In this document: piece by piece, positions 35,046 through 44,699 of the stretch | Numbering within the stretch: position 1 is the stretch's first letter | Layout: each line of letters starts with the position of its first letter | From: an uncultured Flavobacteriales bacterium | Lineage (GTDB): Bacteria > Bacteroidota > Bacteroidia > Flavobacteriales_G > Salibacteraceae | NCBI GenBank assembly: GCA_943788725.1 | Contig: CALSRJ010000001.1 | Coordinates: 186,001-250,000 of the forward strand | Direction: 5' to 3' | DNA: 64,000 nt | Translations under genes and position numbers: made by a program | Notes under the pieces: generated by a model | Seen by the model: the letters and a program-made list of their open reading frames with translations, nothing else | Databases searched by the model: none | Told to the model about the DNA's origin: nothing

Positions 35046-36253
35046 AAAGTGGTAAGGCGGCGGTAAGCTTTATTTTCATTACACTCATGTTGGACGTTAC
35101 CGGCATTGGAATCATCATTCCGGTGATGCCAAGCCTGATCATGGAGCTAACCGGCGAAGGCTTGAGTGCAGCTTCTAAATACGGAGGATGGCTTCTATTC
35201 GTCTATGCATTTTTCCAGTTCCTGTTCTCACCGATTATAGGTGCATTGAGCGATCGCTTTGGTCGCAGACCCGTCTTGTTGATTTCTTTATTCGGATTTG
35301 GATTAGACTACATTGTACTCGCCATGGCACCAACCATTGTTTGGCTTTTCCTCGCCCGTATCGTTTCGGGAATCATGGGAGCAAGTTTTACAACGGGTGC
35401 CGCCTATATCGCAGACGTTTCTGCCCCAGATAAAAGAGCGCAGAATTTTGGTTTAATAGGAGCGGCATTTGGACTAGGGTTTATTGTAGGTCCAGTGATC
35501 GGAGGCTTGCTGGGTGAACTAGGACCGAGGGTTCCTTTTTATGCAGCCGCGGGATTGTCGCTTCTCAATTGGTTGTACGGCTATTTTGTACTGCCCGAAT
35601 CACTGCCCATGGACCGAAGACGTCCATTCGAATGGAAAAGGGCGAATCCTGTCGGCAGCCTCTTAAACCTAAAACGGTATCCGGTCATTGCAGGCTTGAT
35701 CTTCGCGTTAGTCTTCGTATACATCGCATCCCATGCCGTGCAGAGTACATGGTCCTACTTCACGATGTACGCCTTCGATTGGAGTGAGGCGGATGTGGGG
35801 TATTCATTGGGCGCTGTTGGTGTTATGAGTGCCCTTGTACAAGGTGTCTTGATCCGATGGCTTATTCCGAAAATTGGACAGAAGGCCTCGGTATACATTG
35901 GCATGTTCATGTATATGGCAGGCCTGTTGGCATTGACGTTCATCACGAAGGGCTGGATGGTATACCCAACAATTGTCATGTATAGTCTAGGTGGCGTGGC
36001 AGGTCCAGCGCTGCAAGGTATCATGAGCAATGAAGTTCCAGGTAACGAACAAGGGGAATTGCAAGGCGCACTTACCAGCATGATGAGCGCTACGGCCATC
36101 GTAGGTCCGGTTGTCATGACAAGCCTCTTCGCCTTTTACACAGAAGAGGGTGCTAGCATCATTTTTCCTGGCGCACCGTTTTTGTTGGGAGCAATACTCG
36201 TGCTCATAGGCTGGTTCTTCGCCTGGCGGACTTTAAGTACAAAGGTTCATTGA
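35042..36253 (+). CDS. TCR/Tet-family MFS transporter
   Basis: A 403-residue permease with twelve helices. [20 protein letters not shown] is the MFS motif A, and [20 protein letters not shown] followed by [20 protein letters not shown] is characteristic of the Tet subfamily (drug:H+ antiporter). The start is a GTG at 35042 overlapping the sua5 stop. Many chromosomal members of this subfamily have no resistance function, so I would not call this a tetracycline gene. It is the last gene of pnuC - sua5 - MFS and converges with TIGR02757, overlapping by 7 nt. Confidence 0.85.
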   Translation: MKSGKAAVSFIFITLMLDVTGIGIIIPVMPSLIMELTGEGLSAASKYGGWLLFVYAFFQFLFSPIIGALSDRFGRRPVLLISLFGFGLDYIVLAMAPTIVWLFLARIVSGIMGASFTTGAAYIADVSAPDKRAQNFGLIGAAFGLGFIVGPVIGGLLGELGPRVPFYAAAGLSLLNWLYGYFVLPESLPMDRRRPFEWKRANPVGSLLNLKRYPVIAGLIFALVFVYIASHAVQSTWSYFTMYAFDWSEADVGYSLGAVGVMSALVQGVLIRWLIPKIGQKASVYIGMFMYMAGLLALTFITKGWMVYPTIVMYSLGGVAGPALQGIMSNEVPGNEQGELQGALTSMMSATAIVGPVVMTSLFAFYTEEGASIIFPGAPFLLGAILVLIGWFFAWRTLSTKVH

Positions 36254-37014
36254 CCGAGCTTAGCATTAACGCCCATTCCAAAAAGGGCTAAGTCATACTT
36301 CACAGGATCTTGAGCATCGAAGTCGCGCAACGAAAGGGTGAGCTCCACAACCGCCTTCCAGTCGTCCTGCTTACGCGTCAATAATCCCAATTTCCTTCCC
36401 ACAGTAGAAGTGTGCACGTCAAGCGGCATCATGAGGTCTTTAGGATCCAAGGAACGCCAAATTCCAAAGTCGATGCCTTCCTTATCGGAACGCACCATCC
36501 AACGCAGATACATATTCAAACGCTTGGCAGAAGAGCCTTTCATGGGGTCACTGACGTGTTTTTCTGTGCGGGACAGATGCTCAATGCTAAAAAACTGCCG
36601 TTTGAAACCATGGATACGCTCTTGCATGCTAGAACCCTCTCCGGTCGCAAAAGCCTGTTCGAGACTCATTCCTGACGTGTACATATGCTGCAAGGCCTCC
36701 ATGAAGTACATGGCATCCACTTCTGAAAAGGTGCGGTGAACGAATCCTGAGAATCGCTTTCTGTCGCTCGGTTGGTGATTCATCACAAAGTCATAGGGAG
36801 CGTCATCCATCAAGTTGAGTAAACGAGAAGCGTTGTTGATGATGGTAACACGCTGCCCCCAAGCTATCGTGGCCGCTAAAAAGCCTGCAATTTCAATGTC
36901 TTCCTTTCGTCGAAAACGATGCGGTATTTGAATCGGGTCGTTCTCAATGAAGGCAGAGCGGGCGAAGGACCGATAGGCCTCTTCAACAATCTCTTTGACC
37001 TTATCCCTTTGCAT
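36247..37014 (-). CDS. TIGR02757 family protein
   Basis: A 255-residue soluble protein. [60 protein letters not shown] and [20 protein letters not shown] are the conserved blocks of TIGR02757 (DUF2400), whose helix-hairpin-helix-like arrangement and LDVHT motif recall DNA glycosylases of the HhH-GPD class. The function is unproven. It ends inside the end of the MFS gene. Confidence 0.9.
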   Translation of the reverse strand: MQRDKVKEIVEEAYRSFARSAFIENDPIQIPHRFRRKEDIEIAGFLAATIAWGQRVTIINNASRLLNLMDDAPYDFVMNHQPSDRKRFSGFVHRTFSEVDAMYFMEALQHMYTSGMSLEQAFATGEGSSMQERIHGFKRQFFSIEHLSRTEKHVSDPMKGSSAKRLNMYLRWMVRSDKEGIDFGIWRSLDPKDLMMPLDVHTSTVGRKLGLLTRKQDDWKAVVELTLSLRDFDAQDPVKYDLALFGMGVNAKLGQ

Positions 37015-37078
37015 ACTTGCGAAGGAAGTAAATCATTCTCGCATGGGTCAACATTTGAAAGTCTCCCGAGGATTGACG

Positions 37079-37086
37079 CATCTTCG
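37079..37086 (+). promoter_or_regulatory. -7-like box, leaderless geometry (glycosyltransferase)
   Basis: CATCTTCG ends 5 nt before the ATG at 37092; a TTTG at 37054-37057 lies 21 nt upstream. The box itself deviates from TAnnTTTG at two positions. Confidence 0.4.
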
Positions 37087-37091
37087 CAGCC

Positions 37092-38099
37092 ATGGAGAAA
37101 CCCTTGGTATCGATCATCATGGCTGCGAAGGATACGGCGCCTTACCTGCGGGAGTGCATAGACTCTATTGTAGCGCAGACGTATTCCAACTGGGAATTGA
37201 TCGCCGTAAACGACCATTCAAGCGATGCAACCCCCGACATTCTGGAAGCATACGCCAAAAGAGACCAGCGGATCAAAGTGGTCCACAGCAAACGAAATCT
37301 GCTGATTCCTGCATTGAAAGAAGGGTATGCAGAAGCAACAGGGGAATTGATCAATCGCATGGACAGTGATGATCGAATGCCGCAAGACAAAATAGAGGTT
37401 CTGGTGCGTGAATGGCTCAAAGTAGGGAAGGGGCACATCATCGCTGGAGGTACCGAACATTTTGTTGATGAAGGAGAAGTAGGAGGTGGGTTCTTGCGTT
37501 ACGAGCAATGGTTGAATCGAATTGCACGAGAACAGCTGCATTGGCAGGAAATCTATCGTGAATGCGTGATTCCGTCCCACTGTTGGATCATTCACCGAGA
37601 CGACTTTGACGCTGCAGACGGGTTCAATCCCGAAGTGTATCCTGAGGATTACGACCTGTGTTTCCGTTTTTACCGACAGCAGCTGCGCGTAATTGGGATC
37701 GACAAGGTGCTCCATCATTGGCGCGACAGGTCGGAGCGCATTTCACGCACGTGGGACGAATACCAAGACAATCGTTATTACACCATGAAGCTGCGCTATT
37801 TCTTCGAACTCGATCGCGACCATGGTCGCCCCCTCGTGCTGTGGGGAGCAGGACGCAATGGAAAGGATTTGGCAAAACTCATGCTTGCGCAAGACCAAGC
37901 GTTTCATTGGGTGTGTGACAACCCCAAGAAGATAGGCCTAGATGTATACGACATCCGAATGCACGGTGTCAATAGCATTCTAGACCTCGAATCTCCTCAA
38001 ATAGTGGTGGCTGTAGCATCGCCAGAAGGTCAAGATGAAATCCTGAGTTGGTTTGACCAAGCCGATAAACGACCAGGCGCTGACTATTGGTTCTTCTAA
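37092..38099 (+). CDS. Family 2 glycosyltransferase with C-terminal Rossmann-like extension
   Basis: A 335-residue protein. The GT-A domain starts PLVSIIMAAKDTAPYLRECI, with RMDSDDRMP as the nucleotide-binding DxD region and GFNPEVYPEDYDLCFRFYR as the acceptor/catalytic ED. After residue 235 there is an extra segment, PLVLWGAGRNGKDLAKLMLA, VCDNPKKIGLDVY, QIVVAVASPEGQDEILSWFD, which looks like a nucleotide-binding Rossmann domain as found in sugar-modifying or CoA-binding-like proteins. The combination suggests a cell-surface glycan enzyme, but the donor and acceptor are unknown. Its stop overlaps that of the convergent SOUL gene by 4 nt. Confidence 0.85.
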   Translation: MEKPLVSIIMAAKDTAPYLRECIDSIVAQTYSNWELIAVNDHSSDATPDILEAYAKRDQRIKVVHSKRNLLIPALKEGYAEATGELINRMDSDDRMPQDKIEVLVREWLKVGKGHIIAGGTEHFVDEGEVGGGFLRYEQWLNRIAREQLHWQEIYRECVIPSHCWIIHRDDFDAADGFNPEVYPEDYDLCFRFYRQQLRVIGIDKVLHHWRDRSERISRTWDEYQDNRYYTMKLRYFFELDRDHGRPLVLWGAGRNGKDLAKLMLAQDQAFHWVCDNPKKIGLDVYDIRMHGVNSILDLESPQIVVAVASPEGQDEILSWFDQADKRPGADYWFF

Positions 38100-38701
38100 C
38101 CCTCTGGATAGGCAATCTCAACCACGATCTCATTGCGCCGATTAACAACTTCGTAGGGTGGATTGTACCCCATGAAGGTGATCTTACCCTTGGCCTGATA
38201 TCCTTCACGCTCGAGGGCTTCTAGGAGCTTCGTTGAGTAGGTCGCGATTTTCTCGTCGTTGGCCCAACCTCCAAATTGAATGGCAGCGAGTACCTTTTCA
38301 GGTTCCGTTTTAAATCCAATGCGCTCATCGTTGGGCTTTGGGAGTTCATCTGCCTTGAGGTCAGAGGGTACCATGAAGGACATGGTTACTGAGTCATCCA
38401 TCTCCATGGCAACGGGACTCGTCATGGCGATTTTTTGATTCTCATCGTTCCCTCCAAAAATGTACCCAGCGAGGGTTCTAAAACCCTGACTTGACACTTC
38501 GCGATAACTCGCGGCATTCATTTTCACATAACTAAAGGTGGCGGGTTCGTATCGGCGAATCTCAAAGTCTGTGTGAGATTCAATTACTTCATAGCCGTAG
38601 ACTTCGATACCTTTAGAAGATCGCATGACAAAGGATTGGAAAACGACAAATAAAACGATCAGAACTAGGATCGAGATCAAAAAGAGGGTGGTGATTTTCA
38701 T
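38096..38701 (-). CDS. SOUL heme-binding family protein
   Basis: A 201-residue protein with an N-terminal membrane anchor (LFLISILVLIVLFVVFQSFV) and a SOUL/HEBP domain: IEVYGYEVIESHTDFEIRRY, GFRTLAGYIFGG, KIAMTSPVAMEMDD and a C-terminal YNPPYEVVNRRNEIVVEI. SOUL proteins bind heme or porphyrins, usually loosely; no invariant ligand can be named. It is the last of three same-strand genes (ABC ATPase, DUF4197 protein, SOUL). Confidence 0.92.
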   Translation of the reverse strand: MKITTLFLISILVLIVLFVVFQSFVMRSSKGIEVYGYEVIESHTDFEIRRYEPATFSYVKMNAASYREVSSQGFRTLAGYIFGGNDENQKIAMTSPVAMEMDDSVTMSFMVPSDLKADELPKPNDERIGFKTEPEKVLAAIQFGGWANDEKIATYSTKLLEALEREGYQAKGKITFMGYNPPYEVVNRRNEIVVEIAYPEG

Positions 38702-38754
38702 GGTGGCTCATTTTGGTTTGCAACAACCGACGGCCACATATTGTTTCGCCACAC

Positions 38755-39528
38755 TCAGTTTTCAAACACATACCCAAACACCCTTTTCAGGATGTCTGTG
38801 ACCCGGTGGATCGGATTCTCTCGAATCATCTTCTCCTCTTTAGCTACCTTAATAAACAGGCCGTTTAAGGCTTTCTTTGTCGTGTGTTCTGCCAAGGAGT
38901 TATTCTTGATCTTATCCCAAAGCATCCCGTTCACAGAAGCCGTGTTGTATGTGTCGATTACCTTTTTATAAGAACCTTCCGCAGAAAGGTTTCCGACGTA
39001 CTTCTTTTCAAGTGATTGCTGAATCTTCGGCTTGAAGGCATTATAGAGCTGCTGGTAAGTCTTTTGGCGTAAATAGTGTGTAGCCGCCGTGTCTACTCCG
39101 CGAAGAATGGACATGCCTTCCTGGATGGTCATTCCTTTGATTGCATTTAGAAAAATTGGCTTTGCTTCAGTGGCCGCGTCCTCGGCAGCTCGGTTAATGC
39201 TCAATACGGCATCTGAAATCAATCCATCAATGATTGGAACCTTCTCCAAACGATCATAGATAGGCTTGGCCTCTTTTGGAAGTAGAATTTTCAATGCGGC
39301 ATCGCCATAAAACCCATCCTTCAAACTTAACCTAGCAACAGCAGAATCCGCGCCGTGCACAAGTGCATCCTTTAGTCCTCGGATGATCTCATCATTGCTT
39401 AACACATCTTTGACTTCAACGCCTCCAGAATCTTCAACGTGCTTCAGAATGGCTTGCAGTTCAGCGCATGCCGTAATTGTGTACATCATACCTAGAAGTA
39501 GGCTGATGCGGAGGATTGCTTTTCTCAT
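38755..39528 (-). CDS. DUF4197 family lipoprotein or secreted protein
   Basis: A 257-residue protein with a signal peptide ending TITACAELQ, a likely lipobox (TITAC). IIRGLKDALVHGADSAVARL, IPLIDGL-like VPIIDGLISDAVLSINRAAE, MTIQEGMSILRGVDTAATHY and LRQKTYQQLYNAFKPKIQQS are the conserved blocks of DUF4197, a helical periplasmic family of unknown function. It starts 18 nt after the ABC ATPase gene, so the two may be co-transcribed. Confidence 0.88.
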   Translation of the reverse strand: MRKAILRISLLLGMMYTITACAELQAILKHVEDSGGVEVKDVLSNDEIIRGLKDALVHGADSAVARLSLKDGFYGDAALKILLPKEAKPIYDRLEKVPIIDGLISDAVLSINRAAEDAATEAKPIFLNAIKGMTIQEGMSILRGVDTAATHYLRQKTYQQLYNAFKPKIQQSLEKKYVGNLSAEGSYKKVIDTYNTASVNGMLWDKIKNNSLAEHTTKKALNGLFIKVAKEEKMIRENPIHRVTDILKRVFGYVFEN

Positions 39529-39546
39529 GTTGTTGTGTTTAAGGCG

Positions 39547-40200
39547 TCAGACCTGGCCATCCACAATTTCAAGTTTTCGATCGGCCATGTCTGCGAGCGC
39601 TCGATTGTGGGTCACAATTACAAAGGTCTGGCCAAATTGATCCCGAAGATCGAAGAAGAGCTTGTGCAGGTCGTCTGCATTTTTTGAATCTAAGTTGCCG
39701 CTGGGTTCATCCGCAAACACAACGCTAGGATTGTTGATCAATGCCCGAGCCACGGCCACACGTTGCTGTTCTCCACCACTGAGCTCATTTGGCTTGTGAT
39801 GCATGCGATGATCTACCTTCAGGAAGTTTAGGATTTCTTTGGCCCTAGCTTCAGCTTCAGAACGCGTCTTTCCATGGATGAAAGCGGGGAGGCAGGCATT
39901 CTCCAATGCCGAGAACTCCGGAAGAAGCTGGTGAAATTGGAAGATGAAGCCAATTTGCTCATTTCTAAACTTGGACATTTTCCGATCGCTTAGCGAAAAA
40001 ACATCCGTTCCTGCGATGCTCATTTTTCCTTGATCTGGACGATCCAACGTGCCTAGGATCTGAAGCAAAGTTGTTTTGCCGGCGCCCGAAGCACCCACAA
40101 TGCTGACGATCTCCTTCTCGGCGATCGCGAGATCAATGCCATTCAAGACCTTCAGTTCCCCATAGCTTTTCTCCAGTCCCTTTGCTTCGATGATCGCCAT
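39547..40200 (-). CDS. lolD: LolD-like ABC transporter ATP-binding protein
   Basis: A 217-residue ATPase of the MacB/LolD class. Walker [20 protein letters not shown], signature [16 protein letters not shown], Walker [15 protein letters not shown] and H-loop [11 protein letters not shown] are complete. LolD drives lipoprotein release from the inner membrane with LolCE; no LolC/E gene is adjacent here, so the symbol rests on family likeness. The frame is open to 40299, but the ATG at 40200 ([14 protein letters not shown]) is the family start and lies 3 nt after a TACATTCG box. Confidence 0.88.
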   Translation of the reverse strand: MAIIEAKGLEKSYGELKVLNGIDLAIAEKEIVSIVGASGAGKTTLLQILGTLDRPDQGKMSIAGTDVFSLSDRKMSKFRNEQIGFIFQFHQLLPEFSALENACLPAFIHGKTRSEAEARAKEILNFLKVDHRMHHKPNELSGGEQQRVAVARALINNPSVVFADEPSGNLDSKNADDLHKLFFDLRDQFGQTFVIVTHNRALADMADRKLEIVDGQV

Positions 40201-40203
40201 GCG

Positions 40204-40253
40204 GCGAATGTACGATATGCAGGCTATGGTTGCGTTCCAAGCACTTACATTTG
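40204..40253. promoter_or_regulatory. Divergent pair of -7 boxes in a 58-nt intergenic gap
   Basis: TACATTCG on the minus strand (40204-40211) lies 3 nt before the lolD start at 40200, and TACATTTG on the plus strand (40246-40253) lies 5 nt before the ATG at 40259. Both promoters fit within the gap and both transcripts would be leaderless. Confidence 0.5.
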
Positions 40254-40258
40254 GCCCT

Positions 40259-42028
40259 ATGCGATCATCTTGGCTTTTGTTCGTCTCCATCGGCATCATC
40301 GCCGTGTTTTACTTGTTCCGCTTCGATTTTTGGAAGAACGACTTGGTCATTCGTAGCGATGGATTTGCTTACTACGGATACATACAAGGGACATTAGTGC
40401 ATCACGACCCCTTGAACACTTTTCACGGTGCACTTGAAGCTTCGGCTTTGCATCATTCGTGGATGCATGAGGGGCTTCCGGGGCGCTACCTGCCCAAGAT
40501 GACCATGGGGTTGGCGTATGCTTGGACGCCTGGATTCTATGCCGCCGATGTGATTGCCGGCTTATTGGACTACCCTCAAGACGGTTGGAGTAGGCCGTAT
40601 CAGTTATCGGTCGGCTTCACTGGCATTGCCTTCTTAATCATCGGCATGCTTGCCCTTTGGAAAGTGCTGATCCGCCGCTTTTCAAGTACGGTGGTTGCGA
40701 TTACCCTCTTAACCCTCTATATGGGTACAAATTTATTGCAGTACGCAAGCGTAGATAACAGCCTTTCGCATGTCTATACCTTTGGGCTTGTATCCTTGTT
40801 TCTATTGTTTAGTGATAGATGGATAAGTACCTATAAAACAAGACATTTACTTATATCGGCACTATTTCTAGGATGGTTGGTACTGATACGCCCCACCAAC
40901 ATTGTTGTCGGGTTCTATTTGCTCTTCGCACTCTATGAGAAGGATCGCAGCTTGCAACGCGTATTCAGAACAAATACCATCTTGGCAGCCTTGGTCGCCT
41001 TCCTCCCAATAGCCCCGCAGCTCCTCTTCTGGAGGCTCACCGCAGGAGAGTGGGTACATTATTCTTACGAGCAGGAGGCATTTTACTGGCTCAACCCTCA
41101 CATATGGGAGGGATTGTTCAGTTACCGAAACGGGTGGTTGCTCTACACGCCTATCATGGGATTGGCCCTCATCGGTATTTGGATCATCAGAAAGCAGAGT
41201 AGGTGGATGGCTGTGGCTATTTCGGGTATCGCGCTGATCCACGTGTACATCACCTTCAGTTGGTGGTGCTGGTATTACGGTGGCAGTCTCTCCATTCGTC
41301 CGATGATAGACATATATCCTCTCTTGGCCTTTGGCCTAGCTGCCTTCGTAGCGTGGACCCTGCGGCGACCGATTTGGACTTGGGGGTTGGTTGGCTCACT
41401 AATAATAGTGCTGATCTGGAACAACCTGCTTCAAATCAAGTACGCCAATCTTGGTGTGATCACGGATAGTACGATGACACGAGAGGCATTTTGGGCTACC
41501 TGCATGAATCCAAACCAACCAAAATACTTGGCCTTTGCAGGAGTTTACCGAGATCCTGACACAGAGCATTTGCGCCAAGGATTGCCAGAACGGCTTGAAT
41601 ATGACACTACTTTTCACGCTCCGATTGGGAGGCTAGACTTAGGACAGAGTGAGAAGGGTTCTGTACTGAATGAAGGGCGCAGCTTTTCTGCCATGCTCGA
41701 GATTCCAGGGAGTAGCTTAACTGATGACCCATCAACCTTGCTCATGATTAAAATGGAGGTTCAGTGCGATGATCCCAAGCGAAATGGCCTGCACGCTGTG
41801 GCTTCCTTCCAAAAGTACGAGTTGAACTACAGCTATCAGGCGGCAAATATGGCAGACTTAAGGGTGGGTAAAGGTGTTCAGGTCACGGTAAAGCTGTACA
41901 CAAAACGGCCCACATACTTTCCAGAGGAGGGTGTGCTTCAAGTGTATGGATACATGACTGGCAAGGGAAACAGCGAAGTGTATTCGATGGAAGTAATTCC
42001 AATCACCCTAAAAAGAAAGGAGCTTTAG
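40259..42028 (+). CDS. Large polytopic membrane protein, GT-C-like
   Basis: A 589-residue membrane protein with about ten to twelve predicted helices. The first ([18 protein letters not shown]) is followed by an extracytoplasmic loop with [23 protein letters not shown] here resembles the acidic motif of GT-C glycosyltransferases that use lipid-linked sugars. The C-terminal 170 residues (from about 430) are soluble, probably periplasmic, and beta-rich. Function is inferred only from topology. The frame opens at 40190, but the ATG at 40259 is preceded by an exact TACATTTG box ending 5 nt before. Its stop overlaps the convergent gene by 4 nt. Confidence 0.75.
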   Translation: MRSSWLLFVSIGIIAVFYLFRFDFWKNDLVIRSDGFAYYGYIQGTLVHHDPLNTFHGALEASALHHSWMHEGLPGRYLPKMTMGLAYAWTPGFYAADVIAGLLDYPQDGWSRPYQLSVGFTGIAFLIIGMLALWKVLIRRFSSTVVAITLLTLYMGTNLLQYASVDNSLSHVYTFGLVSLFLLFSDRWISTYKTRHLLISALFLGWLVLIRPTNIVVGFYLLFALYEKDRSLQRVFRTNTILAALVAFLPIAPQLLFWRLTAGEWVHYSYEQEAFYWLNPHIWEGLFSYRNGWLLYTPIMGLALIGIWIIRKQSRWMAVAISGIALIHVYITFSWWCWYYGGSLSIRPMIDIYPLLAFGLAAFVAWTLRRPIWTWGLVGSLIIVLIWNNLLQIKYANLGVITDSTMTREAFWATCMNPNQPKYLAFAGVYRDPDTEHLRQGLPERLEYDTTFHAPIGRLDLGQSEKGSVLNEGRSFSAMLEIPGSSLTDDPSTLLMIKMEVQCDDPKRNGLHAVASFQKYELNYSYQAANMADLRVGKGVQVTVKLYTKRPTYFPEEGVLQVYGYMTGKGNSEVYSMEVIPITLKRKEL

Positions 42029-42699
42029 TAAGCAAGGTCCTTCAGCTCCTTTTTGATTTTTTCTTGCTCCTTGTGTGTCTTTTCAATCTGCTTTTCTCCG
42101 TCTGTCCGAGCCACCTCACCCTTGGCGATCTCCTCGGTGATCTTTGCTAATTCTTTGTCTGTTTTTTGAAGTTCCTCCTTCAACTTGTCGATCTTCTTTT
42201 GCGCTTTTTCTTGTTCCTTTCCTATGTTTTGAATGCGCTCCAATGCCTTCAGCTCATCGCTTGTCAAATCTTCTTCCTTCACAAGGAGCACATGGTCATT
42301 GATCATGTCAGCCGAAATGGTCATCTTTTCTACGTCCTCAAAGACTCTGTTGGCCATGTGATATGGGGGGATGCCACCTGGGTATTTCGTATCAGATTTG
42401 ATCAGCGTAACCTTGTGCTTGTTGTCGCCTTCGTCGTGCACATTATGGATGACGTGAGGTACATATCCTTCTTTCTGAATCCATATTTCATAGACCCTTC
42501 CGGATTCAAGTTCAAGCTTGACGTCAGCGTCTTTCACTTTTTCAGTAATGAACGTCTTACCGCGCTCCAGCGCCGTGACCAAGGTGCCATCCATGCTCAT
42601 GTGGTCAACGGTTTCGAGTTGAAGCTTGAACTTAAAATCGTCGGCAATTGCCAAGTTGGCTAACAGCGAAAGAGAAAGTATGAAAAGCGTGCGGATCAT
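42025..42699 (-). CDS. Secreted coiled-coil protein
   Basis: A 224-residue protein starting at the ATG at 42699 with a signal peptide (MIRTLFILSLSLLANLAIA). The first 120 mature residues are beta-rich (KFKLQLETVDHMSMDGTLV, GRVYEIWIQKEGYVPHVIHN), similar to small carboxypeptidase-regulatory-like domains. The last 75 are a charged coiled coil (EKAQKKIDKLKEELQKTDKE, then KEQEKIKKELKDL). I do not recognise a named family. The frame is open further upstream into the pyrD region, but that part carries no signal. It could bridge envelope layers. Confidence 0.7.
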   Translation of the reverse strand: MIRTLFILSLSLLANLAIADDFKFKLQLETVDHMSMDGTLVTALERGKTFITEKVKDADVKLELESGRVYEIWIQKEGYVPHVIHNVHDEGDNKHKVTLIKSDTKYPGGIPPYHMANRVFEDVEKMTISADMINDHVLLVKEEDLTSDELKALERIQNIGKEQEKAQKKIDKLKEELQKTDKELAKITEEIAKGEVARTDGEKQIEKTHKEQEKIKKELKDLAY

Positions 42700-42746
42700 C
42701 TTGATTTGGTTTGTATCAAATGAATGAAAAAGAAACGAGATAAGGC

Positions 42747-42754
42747 TACATTCG
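42747..42754 (+). promoter_or_regulatory. -7 promoter box, leaderless geometry (pyrD)
   Basis: TACATTCG ends 5 nt before the ATG at 42760, which supports that start over the upstream ATG at 42724. Confidence 0.5.
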
Positions 42755-42759
42755 CACTG

Positions 42760-43782
42760 ATGTATAAGTCGATCATCCGTCCGCTGCTGTACAGTATGCC
42801 TCCTGAACGAGCCCATTACTTCGTAACCGGCTGGCTCGAAAAGTTTTACCATCTCGGTCTGCTGCAAAGTCCAATTACGCCCTCTTTCAAGGTCAACGAT
42901 GCCCGACTAGAACGCAAGCTTTTTGGACTCACTTTCCCCAACCCTGTAGGATTAGCTGCTGGCTTTGATAAGGATGCAAAATGGATAGATTCCTTGACGG
43001 AACTCGGATTTGGATTTTTGGAGATTGGGACGGTAACTCCCTTGGCGCAACCGGGGAATCCAAAACCTCGCATGTACCGCCTGGTGCAAGACGAAGCCTT
43101 GATCAATCGCATGGGGTTCAACAACGATGGAGTAGACGCAGCCGTTGAGCGGATCAAAAACGGAAAGCGCAGCATTCCGTTAGGAGGAAATATCGGCAAG
43201 AACAAAGTTACCCCCAACGACGAGGCGGTGCGCGATTACGAGGTGTGCTTTGAGAAATTGTACGATCACGTGGATTATTTCACAGTGAATGTGAGTTCCC
43301 CCAACACTCCCGGTCTGCGCGAATTGCAGGGAAAGGATGAGCTGAAACGCATTTTCGACGCACTCTTTACCATTCGCTCTAAGCAAAGCAAGGAGAAAGC
43401 GGTCTTACTAAAAATAGCCCCGGACTTAGAAAAGGCTCAACTGGATGATATCGTAGACTTGGTCAAGGAAAATGGCATTGACGGACTCATCGCTACCAAT
43501 ACCACCTTAGACCGATCAGGTTTACGCTCGCCTAAGGAGGTGGTGAATCAAGCCGGCGGATTGAGTGGTGTTCCGGTGAAGAATAAGAGCACCGAGGTGA
43601 TCCGACACATTCATCAAGCGTCAGACGGCAGTATTCCAATCATCGGAGTAGGCGGAATTCACTCGGCGGACGATGCTTTGGAAAAGTTGAATGCAGGAGC
43701 GTCTCTCGTTCAACTGTACACTGGATTTATCTACGAGGGCCCTTGGCTGATCAAGAACATCAATAAACGGCTCTTAGCATGA
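42760..43782 (+). CDS. pyrD: Quinone-dependent dihydroorotate dehydrogenase (class 2)
   Basis: A 340-residue flavoenzyme of pyrimidine synthesis, membrane-associated, passing electrons to quinone. Present are FGLTFPNPVGLAAGFDKDAK, FLEIGTVTPLAQPGNPKPRM, NRMGFNNDGVDA, VNVSSPNTPGLRELQGKDEL (catalytic Ser), and the FMN-phosphate site IGVGGIHSADDALEKLNAGA. The N-terminal helical extension (YKSIIRPLLYSMPPERAHYF) marks class 2. The ATG at 42760 gives that N-terminus and lies 5 nt after a TACATTCG box. It overlaps the HMG-CoA lyase gene by 4 nt. Confidence 0.97.
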   Translation: MYKSIIRPLLYSMPPERAHYFVTGWLEKFYHLGLLQSPITPSFKVNDARLERKLFGLTFPNPVGLAAGFDKDAKWIDSLTELGFGFLEIGTVTPLAQPGNPKPRMYRLVQDEALINRMGFNNDGVDAAVERIKNGKRSIPLGGNIGKNKVTPNDEAVRDYEVCFEKLYDHVDYFTVNVSSPNTPGLRELQGKDELKRIFDALFTIRSKQSKEKAVLLKIAPDLEKAQLDDIVDLVKENGIDGLIATNTTLDRSGLRSPKEVVNQAGGLSGVPVKNKSTEVIRHIHQASDGSIPIIGVGGIHSADDALEKLNAGASLVQLYTGFIYEGPWLIKNINKRLLA

Positions 43783-44633
43783 GCGTAAAAATCATCGAAT
43801 GTCCTCGGGATGCAATGCAGGGCATGGAAGAATTCATTCCTACCGAGAAAAAGGCCCGATACATTAATCAGCTCCTCACTGTAGGATTTGACACCCTTGA
43901 CTTCGGGAGTTTTGTGTCTCCGAAAGCCATCCCTCAACTTAGGGATACCGCTGAGGTTCTGTCGAAATTGGATTTATCCAATACCGCCACCAAACTATTA
44001 GCCATCGTTGCGAACAGGAGAGGAGCCGAAGACGCTTGCTCCTTCGAAGAAATTGACTACCTCGGCTATCCGTTCAGTATTTCGGAGACCTTCCAAAAAC
44101 GAAACACCAACGCGACGATAGATCAGTCCTTGGCTCGGGTGGAGGAGATGCAATCGCTGAGCGTCAAGGCCAATAAGAAAATGGTCGTATACATCAGCAT
44201 GGCATTCGGTAATCCATACGGCGATCCTTGGAGTGGGGAGTTGGCTGCCGTATGGACAGAGCGACTGACGAAAGAAGTTGGGATTGAAATCATTGCGCTG
44301 TCGGATACGGTAGGGGTGAGCGACCAGTCGAACATTCAAGAACTATTTGAAACCATCATACCCGCCTTCCCATCGGTTGAGATTGGAGCGCATTTGCACT
44401 CAAGACCAGAAGACGCAGTGGGAAAAGTGCATACGGCTTACCTAGCGGGTTGCCGACGATTCGATGCTGCAATCAAAGGATACGGCGGGTGCCCGATGGC
44501 AGAGGACGAGCTAGTAGGTAATCTTGCCACCGAACAATTGCTTTCTGCACTGAACAATCTAGAACCTTCTGGCATTGATGAAAAAGCATTCGCAGAAGCA
44601 CTATTCTTGTCTGGCGATACGTTCCCCATATAG
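43779..44633 (+). CDS. Hydroxymethylglutaryl-CoA lyase
   Basis: A 284-residue TIM-barrel enzyme that splits HMG-CoA into acetyl-CoA and acetoacetate, the last step of leucine degradation. ECPRDAMQG is the N-terminal metal and substrate motif (DxxQ), ALSDTVGVSD and IGAHLHSRPEDA give the metal-binding histidines, and KGYGGCPMAEDELVGN holds the catalytic cysteine. The start overlaps the pyrD stop. Co-transcription with pyrD does not imply a shared pathway. Confidence 0.93.
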   Translation: MSVKIIECPRDAMQGMEEFIPTEKKARYINQLLTVGFDTLDFGSFVSPKAIPQLRDTAEVLSKLDLSNTATKLLAIVANRRGAEDACSFEEIDYLGYPFSISETFQKRNTNATIDQSLARVEEMQSLSVKANKKMVVYISMAFGNPYGDPWSGELAAVWTERLTKEVGIEIIALSDTVGVSDQSNIQELFETIIPAFPSVEIGAHLHSRPEDAVGKVHTAYLAGCRRFDAAIKGYGGCPMAEDELVGNLATEQLLSALNNLEPSGIDEKAFAEALFLSGDTFPI

Positions 44634-44683
44634 TCGGCAACGGTCGAATTTTTTCTCCGTCTCCAATGCAAAGTCATTTTCCG

Positions 44684-44691
44684 TAATTTTG
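44684..44691 (+). promoter_or_regulatory. -7 promoter box, near-leaderless geometry
   Basis: TAATTTTG, exact TAnnTTTG, ends 8 nt before the ATG at 44700. Confidence 0.5.
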
Positions 44692-44699
44692 AGCGCCAT

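Noticed and set aside
35042-36253. Tetracycline resistance determinant
   Set aside because: The MFS protein belongs to the wider Tet subfamily but sits in a housekeeping-like operon; resistance cannot be claimed from sequence.
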